A program made the translations under genes and the position numbers. From Pteria penguin (taxonomy: Eukaryota > Mollusca > Bivalvia > Pterioida > Pteriidae): a DNA stretch of 64,000 nucleotides. Position 1 is the first letter of the stretch. Each line of letters opens with the position of its first letter. Location: contig CM068585.1 in assembly GCA_035048485.1 (NCBI GenBank), positions 53,494,910-53,558,909 on the forward strand, read 5' to 3'. Below are positions 1-9,539 of the stretch, piece after piece. Under the pieces are notes generated by a model. That model was not told where the DNA came from and ran no database searches. It saw only the letters and a program-made list of their open reading frames with translations.

Positions 1-474
1 GATATTTGCTCCATTTGATGCCGAAATGCGTAGAATCGTGTCGGCCATTCCGTTTATTAAAATACTAGTTTACGCAACGTAAGGAATTGTGGTCCTGTCA
101 TTCATACAGGGCCACTACTTACGGCTGATGGCAATCTATAAAAGTCTTAAATAAACAAAATTCTTATATAACTCTTCTGGAGAAGACAAACATAACTTTC
201 AGAAAAAAACTCTCTGTCTCTCTCAGTTTGAGGTGGGGGGGGGGGGTTGCGAAAATGATGTGGACGTTTTCGCGTACAAACGTACGCCTGGCTACGCCCC
301 TGCATTTGTGGTTTAGCCACACTAGGATTATATCGTTCCAGAACTTTGCAAGCGGCAAAATTTCCAATTCTCGACCTGAGAACTCAGGGCCGTATGAAGC
401 AGAAGGGAGGGAAACGCTGAATTTCGTTTCGTTTTGTAATATGTTATGTGGGAAAAAACGCTCCATGATCCGTC

Positions 475-536
475 AACCCCCCCCACCCCAACAACAAACC
501 AACCCCCCCCCCCCCAACCCCCCTCCCCCCCCCCCG
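475..536. repeat. C-rich low-complexity tract
   Basis: Long C runs broken by A and T. Short open frames on both strands over this tract are composition artefacts. Confidence 0.85.
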
Positions 537-679
537 AAAACCGAGGAAGGGAGCCGCCCCTGGTCCAAATCTAGTAAGTCTGGATAGATGGGTTCCTGTG
601 AAATGGTAAGTGCGGCGTTTACATTTTCATGCACTGACACCCCGCTAGAGGAATGAAACATATTCATAACGGTGCAGTG

Positions 680-1420
680 TGTGTGTGCGCATTAAAATGC
701 TGAGTCAGCACATTTATATGGCGATATAGTTTACATAATGCAGACATGGCGTTAACACTTCAGTCGGTGACTAGACATATAATGTTGACAAAAACTGCAG
801 CTTTGATGTGAAATGCAGACTTTATCGAAAATCGTAAACATTTCAATGGAATTATGTCCCCTTAACTTCTAGACGAGTGACTCTCATCTCCGACTCAAGT
901 CTCACTCTAACGTCGACATCGTATATCTAAGCTATCTCCAATTTTTCATAAATTTAGATGATCAAATATTCCAGCAGCATATTCATGGTTTTGGAATGTT
1001 TTAGTTTAAATGTGACATTTGAAGAAGGTCAGTACCACAGTGAACTTTCTCTCATAAATGGTGTTTCAAAACTGTAAATTCCCAAACCTTTGTCGCGACT
1101 GATTGACACCGCCTCTTTATTTGATTGATTTATGACGTAATAACTATACAAGGTGTCCTTTCATGGCTCTTCAATAAATATTGTTGGGTTCAAAAGAAAG
1201 CAGCAATTTAGTGCCCTCTGATCAACAGATTTCATCTTTTGAAATAGTCCCGGTTATTTTAAATGGATATAAAATGGTTTAATCATGACATTAATTCCAT
1301 AAATGATTTGGCAGAACCCCCCCCCCCCTTTTTTTTTCCTTTTCAAAATTCTGGGCGATCAGGTACTTGATAACCACGAAATGCCGAACAATTCATGTCA
1401 AATACTATTTAAATTATTAA
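680..1420. other. Intergenic sequence, nothing recognised
   Basis: AT-rich unique-looking sequence with short homopolymers (C then T near 1317-1340). No open frame, RNA gene or terminal repeats were seen. Confidence 0.4.
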
Positions 1421-1426
1421 TTTATT
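1421..1426 (-). promoter_or_regulatory. Relic polyadenylation signal of the C1q pseudogene
   Basis: AATAAA on the minus strand about 20 bases after the TAA of the pseudogene (1446). The position suits a short 3' UTR. Whether it still works is unknown. Confidence 0.35.
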
Positions 1427-1445
1427 TACTCATGAAGCCAGAGAG

Positions 1446-2598
1446 TTAATCGTCCCGTATAAGAAACCCAGAGAAGTTACTGTTGAGGCCGTTGCCGATG
1501 ATGTGTGCTCCAGTCTCACTACCCAGTATGACGTAAACAACGTTAGAATGGCAATGCCTGTCTAGATCTTAAAATATCTTCGCGCAGCGATAGCAAGCAA
1601 GAGCAGGTAACTCCAGTCTAAAACAACGTCAGATTTGTTCAAATGAACCGTGACCACTTCGATTCTTTTCAGCCAATAGTCATGGTTTCTATCGAAAAAC
1701 ATAGCCTATATTTTCACCATTTTTTCTGATGAATAAGTACATATGGTGATCCCCTGGAGCATAGACTTGAAATGACCATCGCAAGGAAGTAAGTTCCACT
1801 CACAGGTGCTGTAAAAGTGCAAGTGTTATGATTGTAGGAATTGATCACGTAATTGAATGAAATATGTGATTGGATGAAGCATTTACAAGATTTTCATTCA
1901 TGAAGGCAACACTGGGTTCATTATCTGAAAATAATAAATTTGTCATAATATTTTATCTGAATTGTTCATAGTCACTTGTCTAATTATACATTTTATACAA
2001 TATTTCATTTTTAGAGCAGCATCTACAAACGCATTTTGATCTATCGTTATATCCTTTGATTAGGCGCTCTCTATGTTTACAGTTTTGTCAGCATAAGATG
2101 GGTAAAATCATTCAAATTGTATGATGCATTTGACTTTTTTAAGAATAGTTTTTAAATCCGATTTTTCATAAAAATAGATGCTATTTTACCTACTTACTTT
2201 CAACATTGAAATTAATCTTTTTCAGCGGGTGTAGCTATTCAACAGAAGATAGATCTATACATCTCATTTTCATGCTGCAAGTAACTTAATATTATCAACC
2301 TCGCCATTGAAAGTTTATCATAATTCGTGTTGCTCATAGCGCACATGTCTTGAACAGACAGTATCGGAATAAGCCTGCCTTTTTTACCTTGTGTATTACT
2401 TTTACTTTGTCCTTTCAGAATCTCGATCATTCTATTCTGGCTGTGCACCTTAGATTCCAATGTTGATAACTTTGAATAAATTGCAGAGAGGGTCACTTGA
2501 TTTGAAGCTGGGTCACTGGCAAGGAATCGTTGACTGCCTGATGATCTCATATATGATAGAGATGAAACAAGAAGTGGAAATAGCATACCCATCCTCAT
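1446..2598 (-). pseudogene. C1q-domain gene, paralogue of the 5.5-7.4 kb gene, broken
   Basis: Exon 1 (2598-2388, 70 codons plus 1 nt) is open and encodes a hydrophobic leader (MGMLFPLLVSSLSY) and a coiled coil with the motif QNRMIEILKGQ, matching QNKTIASLKGQ in the intact paralogue. A CAAG|GTAAAA donor and an ATTTTCAG acceptor give a 463-bp intron in the same phase (1). Exon 2 (from 1924) begins with PSVAFMNENLVNASSNHI but shifts frame after NHI (one base short) near 1858, again in the region of FTAPVSGTYFLAMVI, and again between GYVF and FFDRNHDYW. A 77-bp insertion with a 9-bp duplication interrupts the segment after LNKSDVV. Beyond it the domain resumes (VYVILGS, SNFSGFLIRDD) and ends with TAA at 1446-1448. 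The frameshifts could in principle be sequencing errors, but several small indels plus an insertion argue for a true pseudogene. Head-to-tail placement and the shared intron phase indicate tandem duplication. Confidence 0.85.
1535..1629. mobile_element. 77-bp insertion with 9-bp target-site duplication in the C1q pseudogene
   Basis: Positions 1544-1620 are bounded by perfect copies of AAACAACGT (1535-1543 and 1621-1629). The insert ends form an imperfect 8-bp inverted repeat (TAGAATGG at the left, TAGACTGG read inward from the right). Dropping the insert and one copy of the repeat rejoins the C1q codons in frame (SDVV to YVI), so the insertion is precise. It has no coding capacity. A 9-bp duplication with short inverted ends fits a very small non-autonomous DNA element; Mutator-like elements make 9-11-bp duplications, but the superfamily cannot be settled from this copy. 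Confidence 0.7.
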
Positions 2599-2599
2599 T

Positions 2600-3489
2600 G
2601 AATCGTATTATATTAGGCTGTTCTCTGACGCATTTGTCTTATCCAAGAGGGATGTGCTTTGACCTACCTGTACATAGATTAATGAATGCTATGTTGGAAT
2701 ATTGCACGTGTATATTTTACGGGAGTGATAAACCTTTAAGAAAAAGTACATACATATTTATAAACTACAATTTTACCCTCGTATTCGTTGATACATTGTC
2801 TTTATATTATACGTTTTCTCGTAACTCATTAAAACAAACTTAGCTTTTTTCCGATACCACTGCTACATGTAAGATTTAGTTTTACCAGTTATACTTGAAC
2901 CAAATGAAACAGAGTTATCTCTCTTACCTTTGGATGTACAAGTATATGATAGAAACCACAGATCATACAAGTTCTCATCCTCTTGAATATTTTTAAATGG
3001 ATTCCATCATTTTTGAATAGCTTTACATACCAAGCGAACACAAAATGGACTTGTAAGACCAGATACATGTACACTTTCATCGCATCAAATCAAGCATTTT
3101 ATGGTTAGCGAGCGTAGAACAGTACAAGTATTATCCCACGGTAGAGGGCGCTGTTTCCTCGATCTGTACCACAGAAGAATCGCTTGATTTATATGCTTTA
3201 TTGGAAAAGCAGGATGCGAAAGTTGAATGGTAGAAAACTGATATCAGAAATCTTTATCAAATGATCTGAAGTTGCTTTCATTATACAATTTTTGAGGTCG
3301 GATTTTTGATAAGGGGCATTCGGAACATTTGAGATAGGGTAGAGCGTCGGACTTTATCATGTAGCTCAATTCATGTTCCTAAGCGAGTTTCCTTTTGATA
3401 TAAGGAATAATGAAATATTTTATCATTCAAACAAATAAAATTTTAATACATGTCTTATACATTTCCAATCTACGTTATGAGTAAAACCC
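2600..3489. other. Upstream flank of the C1q pseudogene, nothing recognised
   Basis: AT-rich sequence. Short open frames on both strands have no recognisable domain and no coding-like composition. No clear TATA box is visible in front of the pseudogene ATG at 2598. Confidence 0.35.
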
Positions 3490-3735
3490 TGTAGAATCGA
3501 CATGGAAGAGCTTAACCGTTGTATTGTCTCTTACGATAAGTCGTAAAACTGCCCCTCAAACGTCTTAACCAGACTCCTCGGGTATCTACATAGAGCAGTC
3601 CTATATTACTCCGCGAAATAGTCGACACTGACACTGATCGGCACACCTCGGCAGATTCCGGTGCCGTACAACATACCCCGGATGTAGGACGTTGGAGTAA
3701 TACCCCCATACGCTAGGGTCTTATGATGATTGTGG
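3490..3735. other. GC-richer segment, unrecognised
   Basis: This stretch is richer in GC than its flanks and has a 65-codon open frame on the minus strand, with no recognised domain. It directly precedes the LINE fragment and may be an older insertion. No inverted or direct terminal repeats were seen. Confidence 0.2.
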
Positions 3736-3765
3736 GATTATCCTTTTAATTGTAATATACAATGG

Positions 3766-4425
3766 TTAAAATTAGAAGTCCGAAAAATACTCACCGATCA
3801 ATATTTACAAAACTGGAAAAGCTGTGTTTTTAACTCGCCAAAATGTTGTAATTATAGAATTTTAAAGATGATTGCAAATCGAAAAATATTTAGATATACT
3901 TCCATCTAAATCGGCCAAAACATTATTTAAATATAGAACTTGTAATTCTAAACTGTCTATTAAAACTGGCCATTGGAATAATATCCCAAGAGAAAATAAA
4001 ATGTGTACCATACGTAGTAGCAATTAAATTGGAGATGAATTTCACTACCTTTCAATTGTAATGTTTATGTAATTGTGCAAGCAAGAAATTTATATATTCC
4101 TAATATTTATTATCATAGACCAAATACTAAAAAATTCCAAGAACTTTTTTCTGTCCTCTAACATCAATCTACTTAAGAAACTGTGTAAATGTATTGAAGT
4201 CGTTATAGAGAGAGTTTGCCCAACGGGTTAAATTCTCAACTCGCTTGTTCTGTGCTTTAAACTTTATCGTCATTCATTAATTATAAATATATTGTATTTA
4301 TAACCTCTTATATTATCATATTTATAATATGTATTATATTGTTATTATATTCCATAGTTTATATTTTCTCTTCAATATATTGATGTACATTTATGAGAAT
4401 AAAATATTGTCATTACCGTTGTCAT
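3766..4425 (+). mobile_element. 3' end of a decayed non-LTR (LINE) retrotransposon
   Basis: Translating across frameshifts and stops gives the typical C-terminal tail of an invertebrate LINE ORF2: LKLEVRKILTDQYLQNWKS, a segment around SPKCCNYRILK, then KTGHWNNIPRENKMC followed after a TAA by IGDEFHY, then IPNIYYHRPNTKKFQELF, and NINLLKKLCKCIEVVIERV ending in TAA at 4229-4231. The GRWxxIPRxxRxC...GDExH pattern is a familiar post-reverse-transcriptase tail; the second cysteine of the zinc-binding motif is lost. An AT-rich 3' UTR follows, with AATAAA at 4398-4403. No reverse-transcriptase domain is present, so the copy is 5'-truncated and old. The clade is not determined. Confidence 0.75.
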
Positions 4426-4558
4426 TGATGCTGTCGCTTGTTTCTATCGCCCCAAGATATACGTAAATTAAATAGATATAAATTTAGTCAATCAAAAGAT
4501 TTCTTTGTTATAGAGATTCATTGCAAAGCACGCAAGTTGATGTTAGATCACCGATTGG

Positions 4559-4735
4559 TGGGGGGCAGGCTTGGTGTAGTGGTTAAGCGCTTGGCTTGCG
4601 ACGATCCGGGTTCGATTCCCGGGTTGCACCACTATGTATAAGAGGTTGGTTACCTCCTGCTTCCATGTCGCGATATTCATGTAACTGAAAAATTGAATTG
4701 TTGCATGCGACGTAAAACACCAGTCAACCAACCAC
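4559..4735 (+). mobile_element. tRNA-derived SINE, family 1
   Basis: The tRNA-like head contains an A-box region (GGTGTAGTGG) and B box (GGTTCGATTCC). It is followed by a body (AAGAGGTTGGTTACCTCCTG, ATGTCGCGATAT) and a 3' end GACGTAAAACACCAGTCAACC. Copies occur at 32.6, 33.4, 58.8 (minus) and 61.5 kb. This copy has a small internal insertion (ATTCATGTAACT region). Confidence 0.8.
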
Positions 4736-5024
4736 TATAACGTGGACTTAAATAGTTTGAAGGGCGGTCATTGAATAACGAAAAAGAAAAGTGCCTATCT
4801 GTCTCACAATTTAAAACAAGCAGTCACTACACTTTCTATACATTAGGGTATGGCACTCTCGAGCTCTCCACCTTTTTCTGCTGACTTAAAAAATAAGGCT
4901 ACATTAAACAATAAACCTCCCCTCTGGTCACCGGAATTAGATGGCATTGGTTTGTTACCACCATTTTATTTGTTTATATATATATAGCATGAATTATATA
5001 TACTTCTAAAAGTATGTACTTTTT

Positions 5025-5262
5025 TTGGTGGTGACTGGGAAGGTGAGCCCGTAAACCGGTGAACCACACCAATTGCGTCTTCTATTCATGTTCGAAACAT
5101 TGTTAAATCAGATGAAGTCACAATACTTTACACCTTGGTCATACCTCGGACAAACATAGAAAATGTATTGTCACGGAATTCAATAAATATTCCACGAATG
5201 CGATGAGTCAATTGAGTAACTAACGTTACTTCAATTGACCGTCCTAAGTCGGTGCCATTGAT
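5025..5262 (+). repeat. Dispersed repeat, copy 1
   Basis: The segment starts near TGGGAAGGTGAGCCCGT and ends near GACCGTCCTAAGTCGG. Its middle (CACAATACTTTACACC, CATACCTCGGACAAACAT) is closely repeated at 18740-18868. Its two ends recur with the middle missing at 30090-30165, and the 3' end recurs near 20850. It is therefore a dispersed element with deletion derivatives; its type is not recognised. Confidence 0.6.
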
Positions 5263-5293
5263 TTTTTGTGATGTCTTTCTGTATCTTTATGTT

Positions 5294-5299
5294 TTTATT
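5294..5299 (-). promoter_or_regulatory. Candidate polyadenylation signal of the intact C1q gene
   Basis: AATAAA on the minus strand, the first canonical signal found after the stop codon at 5522. The implied 3' UTR is about 220-250 bases and would include a C/A-rich simple repeat (5300-5390). The site is plausible but not tested. Confidence 0.35.
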
Positions 5300-5395
5300 A
5301 GTAGTTTTGTTGTTGTTGTTGGTGGTGGTGGTGGGTTTTTTTGTTTTTTGTTTGTTTTGGGGGTTTTTTTTGGGGGGGGGGGTGTTGTCTGTAAT
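5300..5395. repeat. T/G-rich low-complexity tract
   Basis: GTT and GGT repeats pass into T and G runs. The tract lies in the probable 3' UTR of the intact C1q gene. Confidence 0.8.
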
Positions 5396-5521
5396 AACAT
5401 TTGTCCTACGGCTGATGTCTTTATGGCCTCCTCTACGTCTCTGTTATACAATATGTATGTATAAAGGACAACAACGACAACGACAACAATGCCCTGTAAT
5501 AACATATAATTCTTTACTGAT

Positions 5522-7379
5522 TCAATCTGCCCGAACTAGGAAGCCGGACAAGTTACTATGGATTTGTCCGGCAATGCTGTGTGGACCACTGCTATAGGTG
5601 ATGACGTATATAGCATCGGATTTATTCAGGTGAACCGTGACCGTTTCAGTCCTTTTCACCCAATACTCGCGATTGTTATCGAAAAAGAGATATCCTAAGT
5701 TTTCGCCATTCTTTTTTATGTACACATACATGTGGTGGTCGGCCTGGTGTGAGGGCGCTGCTATGGCCAAGGATAAGAAGTAAATCCCACTCACGGGTGC
5801 TGTGAAGGTGCCGGTGAAGGGACTGTATGCGTTTCCTTCGTTAGTCATCACGTGATTAAATACGACGATGTGATTGGAGGAAGCGTTGACGAGGTCATCA
5901 TCCATTATTGCCATAAAAGCGATAGTGGGTTGTTTATCTATAGGAAAGATAAAATATTATGCATATGTAAACACATATGTGTCACCTTGTTATTAAAGTA
6001 TTTCAAAAAGGCATAAATTTCAACGAACCCGAAATATTAAAATCTAAATAAATGATTAAGTGTTCATACATCTTAATTTGATGAAGCTATAGAGTGTTCC
6101 CATTCAACGTTGTTGTCCTCAAATTAGCTAGAGTTATCTCCCTCAAAGGAATACACTTAATCTATCACTGTCCTTTCAAAACTCATTGATTTAACTTAAT
6201 TTTGTAATATCATGGTATCGTCATTCTAAATGTATTATTTAAAATTTTCAACGGATGATTACATTTACCGCGTAATTGAGTCTGAAGTCACAAAATCTGC
6301 CCTGATAATTTGTCTGTAAAATTTAATATGTTTACATGGTAGTAATGGAAAAAGTCCGAGAGCTGTAATCCAACATGGCGGATGATGCTTAAAGTATGAC
6401 TTCATATAATATACAGCTTGTGAGAATAAAGAAATTATCATTGTCTTTGGAAAATTCTATATCTTATTTGTTCATGATCCACAAAAAAGGACGAAAACAG
6501 AATACTGCAGTCGATTGAATGTTTGAACTGGGACTGAATGGTCCCGAGTTCAAACCACATTGTCGACTCGTTTTTGTCTTTCAGACCAGACCAAAAATAA
6601 ACCCCACTGAGGTCTTGTGTCATGGTAGATGTCGTACATGAGATCGCCCACCAAGGACGGGTGGGTCCGTTACACGACATAAGTCGGCACCTTGTATCAG
6701 GCAGATTAGTAGCGCAGGTATAATGATCTTGGCGCAACGTAAAACGCAAGTCGTGTCACAATTTTGTTTTTCCAATCATTTCCGAAAATATTGATTGATT
6801 GATGATTGGTTATCGTTTTAGGTCACTCCACGACTATTTCACGTATATGGTGACGACATTTGCTTGACGCATTGCATAGAACTTTATACCTTTACAACGC
6901 CCCCCCCCCTCTCGAAACAATGAGGGATCATTTACGTGCCACGTTTACCACGGAACCTCGGTTCTTAATGTCTTTTCCGAAAGACTGGACATCGGTGCAT
7001 CCACGAAGGGAGTCGAACCTGGAACCCCTCGGCCACGAGCTGAGTACCTCATCGTCTGAGCTACAGTGGTCTTAGATTCTTAACCAGCAAACAACATTAT
7101 ATATTATGATTTACCGACTCTTGCCGGCTAAACCTTGTAATACCTTATCACGCCATTACCTGCACTGATTTGACCTTTCAATGACGCTATAGTTTTATTC
7201 TGTAGGTCCACTGTACTTCTCAAGGACGCCATCTCTGCTTCCAGTGTCTGTAGCTGATGCTGAAGGGTCTCCAACATCGGTTGGGTGGAGGATATATCAC
7301 TCGTTAATAGTCGTGTATTTCCGTGCGCTCCCGTCGCCAAGAGCGACGACACGATTAAAACTATTGTAATAGCCACCAT
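5522..7379 (-). CDS. Secreted C1q-domain protein with coiled coil, two exons, intact
   Basis: Coding exon 1 is 7379-7160 and exon 2 is 5937-5522; the 1222-bp intron (7159-5938) has a GTAATG donor and a TTTCCTATAG acceptor. Splicing is phase 1 and gives a 211-residue protein ending in TGA. Residues 1-20 form a signal peptide (MVAITIVLIVSSLLATGAHG). Residues 35-71 are a heptad-rich coiled coil without Gly-X-Y collagen repeats. Residues 77-211 are the C1q globular head, with hallmark stretches PTIAF, PFTGTFTAPVSGIYFLSLAI, YLFFDN, TVTVHLNKSDAIYVI and NLSGFLV. Sequons occur at N61 (NKT), N91 (NAS), and in LNKSD and NLSG. The domain length (about 135) is normal. The family forms trimers; in bivalves many such secreted proteins are hemolymph or mucus pattern-recognition lectins, but the ligand here is unknown. 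The upstream ATG is chosen because it begins the signal peptide. A TATA box lies upstream. Two old SINEs sit in the intron. A decayed paralogue lies 3 kb downstream on the same strand. Confidence 0.9.
6480..6765 (+). mobile_element. Old SINE, family 2, in the C1q intron
   Basis: A degenerate B-box-like GAGTTCAAACC is followed by family-2 body landmarks in order: GTCTTTCAGAC, a GAGGTCTTGTGTCATGGTAG-like block, GACGGGTGGGTCCGTT, and TATCAGGCAGAT. The divergence shows an old copy. Confidence 0.6.
6792..7075 (-). mobile_element. SINE, family 2, in the C1q intron
   Basis: On the plus strand it begins with the GATTGATTGATG tail, followed by TTTCACGTATATGGTGACG, GAGGGATCATTTACGTGCC and ACGGAACCTCGG. 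It ends with the reversed tRNA-like head (GAGTCGAACCTGG, then CTGAGCTACAGTGG). It lies entirely in the intron of the intact C1q gene. Confidence 0.75.
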
Positions 7380-7458
7380 ATTGTATAGAATAATGATCTC
7401 AGAATATAGAGGTTCCTAGACGCCTTGCTGTTATCTTCATTGTCTGACTTTCTACAGG

Positions 7459-7466
7459 TATATATA
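7459..7466 (-). promoter_or_regulatory. TATA box of the intact C1q gene
   Basis: On the minus strand the sequence CTATATATACC lies about 80 bases upstream of the ATG at 7379. A start site near 7435-7440 (context GACAATGAAG) would leave a 5' UTR of about 55-60 bases. The position fits a TATA-type, probably inducible, promoter. This is inferred from sequence only. Confidence 0.5.
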
Positions 7467-7566
7467 GTGATATATCACATATGACTATGATAAGATCTGT
7501 GGTAGGAATCTAGTGCCCCCAGACTACGATATCAGATCCCAACATTATTATAACTCGATTATTTAG

Positions 7567-7850
<284 letters not shown>

Positions 7851-8052
7851 TATTACAATATCTATGCTCTAAATGTATTTTTGTTTATGAGTTTCATAAT
7901 TTTCCTAATTCCCTTTCTCCTTTTGGTATACCACTGGCCTACAGACCAGTGTCGTTATTAGACATCATCACAAGAAATAAAGTTAACATTGGCACAATAT
8001 CAGTAAAAGAAGAAAATCTTATTTTTCTCTCTAAGAATATATACATGTAATA

Positions 8053-8148
8053 CAGTGGCAGATCCAGGATTTCGGAAAGGGGGATGGCTTGTGAAAGTCA
8101 AGTATTAGCCAAAATACACCCTGCCCCCCTTTTCAAATCCACCACTGT
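8053..8148. mobile_element. Short hAT-like inverted-repeat element
   Basis: The ends are CAGTGGCAGATCCAGGATTT and, on the other strand, CAGTGGTGGATTTG. These match the CAGTGGCGGAT type of hAT terminal repeat. The 96-bp body has GGGGG/CCCCCC runs just inside each end. No exact 8-bp duplication was found, so the insertion is probably old. Confidence 0.7.
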
Positions 8149-8203
8149 GATAAAATGATCCGACAGATTCTTACCAAATAACACTGTCATTGCTACAAAA
8201 ATC

Positions 8204-8209
<6 letters not shown>

Positions 8210-8262
<53 letters not shown>
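8210..8262. repeat. (GA)n microsatellite
   Basis: About 26 GA units. Confidence 0.95.
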
Positions 8263-8265
<3 letters not shown>

Positions 8266-8451
8266 GGTAGAAAGTTTGTTGATAAACTTATATCGTACAT
8301 GTATATGTATTTAAATACTTTGACTGAAAAGGCTCGGATCCGTTTCCTCTATTTCCCTTTCAGGTTCCACTACAGTTTTCTTTGAAGGTTTTTTCAATAA
8401 TTTTTGGTAGAAGGGTTTACCATACAACGATGTTTATACAAGTTTATAGAA

Positions 8452-9262
8452 TATAAAAACCGACAAGGCCTGATCAAGTAATCCTACAGGAATTAATGAA
8501 TAGAATATAACACCGACACCGATCTGATCAAGTAGTCCTACAGGAATTAATGAATAGAATATAACACCGACAAAGGCCTGATCAAGTAGTCCTACAGGAA
8601 TTATTGAATAGAATATAACACCGACACTTATCTGATCAAGTAGTCCTACAGGAATTAATGAATAGAATATAACACCGACACCGATCTGATCAAGTAGTCC
8701 TACAGGAATTAATGAAAAGAATATAACACCGACAAAGATCTGATCAAGTAGTCCTACAGGAATTAATGAATAGAATATAACACCGACACAGATCTGATCA
8801 AGTAGTCCTACAGGAATAAATATATAGAATATAACACCGACAGCGATCTGATCAAGTAGTCCGACAGGAATTAATGAATAGAATATAACACCGACACAGA
8901 TCTGATCAAGTAGTCCTACAGGAATTAATGAATAGAATATAACACCGACACCGATCTGATCAAGTAGTCCTACAGGAATTAATGAATAGAATATAACACC
9001 GACACCGATCTGATCAAGTAGTCCTACAGGAATTAATGAAGAGAATATAACACCGACACCGATCTGATCAAGTAGTCCTACAGGAGTTAATGAATAGAAT
9101 ATAACACCGACACCGATCTGATCAAGTAGTCCTACAGGAATTAATGAAGAGAATATAACACCGACACCGATCTGATCAAGTCGTCCGACAGGAATTAATG
9201 AAGAGAATATAACACCGACACCGATCTGATCAAGTAGTCCTACAGGAATTAATGAAAAGAAG
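8452..9262. repeat. 54-bp minisatellite, about 15 copies
   Basis: The unit contains GATCAAGTAGTCCTACAGGA, ATTAATGAATAGAATATAAC and ACCGACACCGATCT (54 bases in all). Copies differ mainly in the segment before GATCTGATCAAG. Because 54 is a multiple of three and no stop occurs in one minus-strand frame, the array reads open for 281 codons (9279-8434), repeating an 18-residue hydrophobic unit (GVGVIFYSLIPVGLLDQI). No splice, promoter or leader evidence supports a gene, so it is treated as satellite. Confidence 0.9.
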
Positions 9263-9317
9263 ATTAATTGAGAATTCAATCTTTAAGAGGTTCTGTAAAG
9301 GTTTATATAATGTAGTT

Positions 9318-9535
9318 GGTTGATTGATTAGTTTGTTGATTGGCTGTTTGGTTGGTTGGTCGGTAGATTGATTGGTTGATCTGATGTTTGGTTGGTTTTC
9401 CCGTTTGGTTGGTTGGTTTGTTGATCGGCTGTTTGGTTGGTTGATTAATTGATAGGTTGGTTGATTGACTGTTTGGTTGGTTAATTGACTATTTGGTTGA
9501 TTGATTGTTGATTGGTTGGTTAATTGGCTGACACG
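9318..9535. repeat. GGTT/GATT degenerate tandem repeat
   Basis: Irregular tetranucleotide-based repeat (TGGTTGATTGATT-like) directly after the 54-bp minisatellite. Confidence 0.8.
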
Positions 9536-9539
9536 TCGT

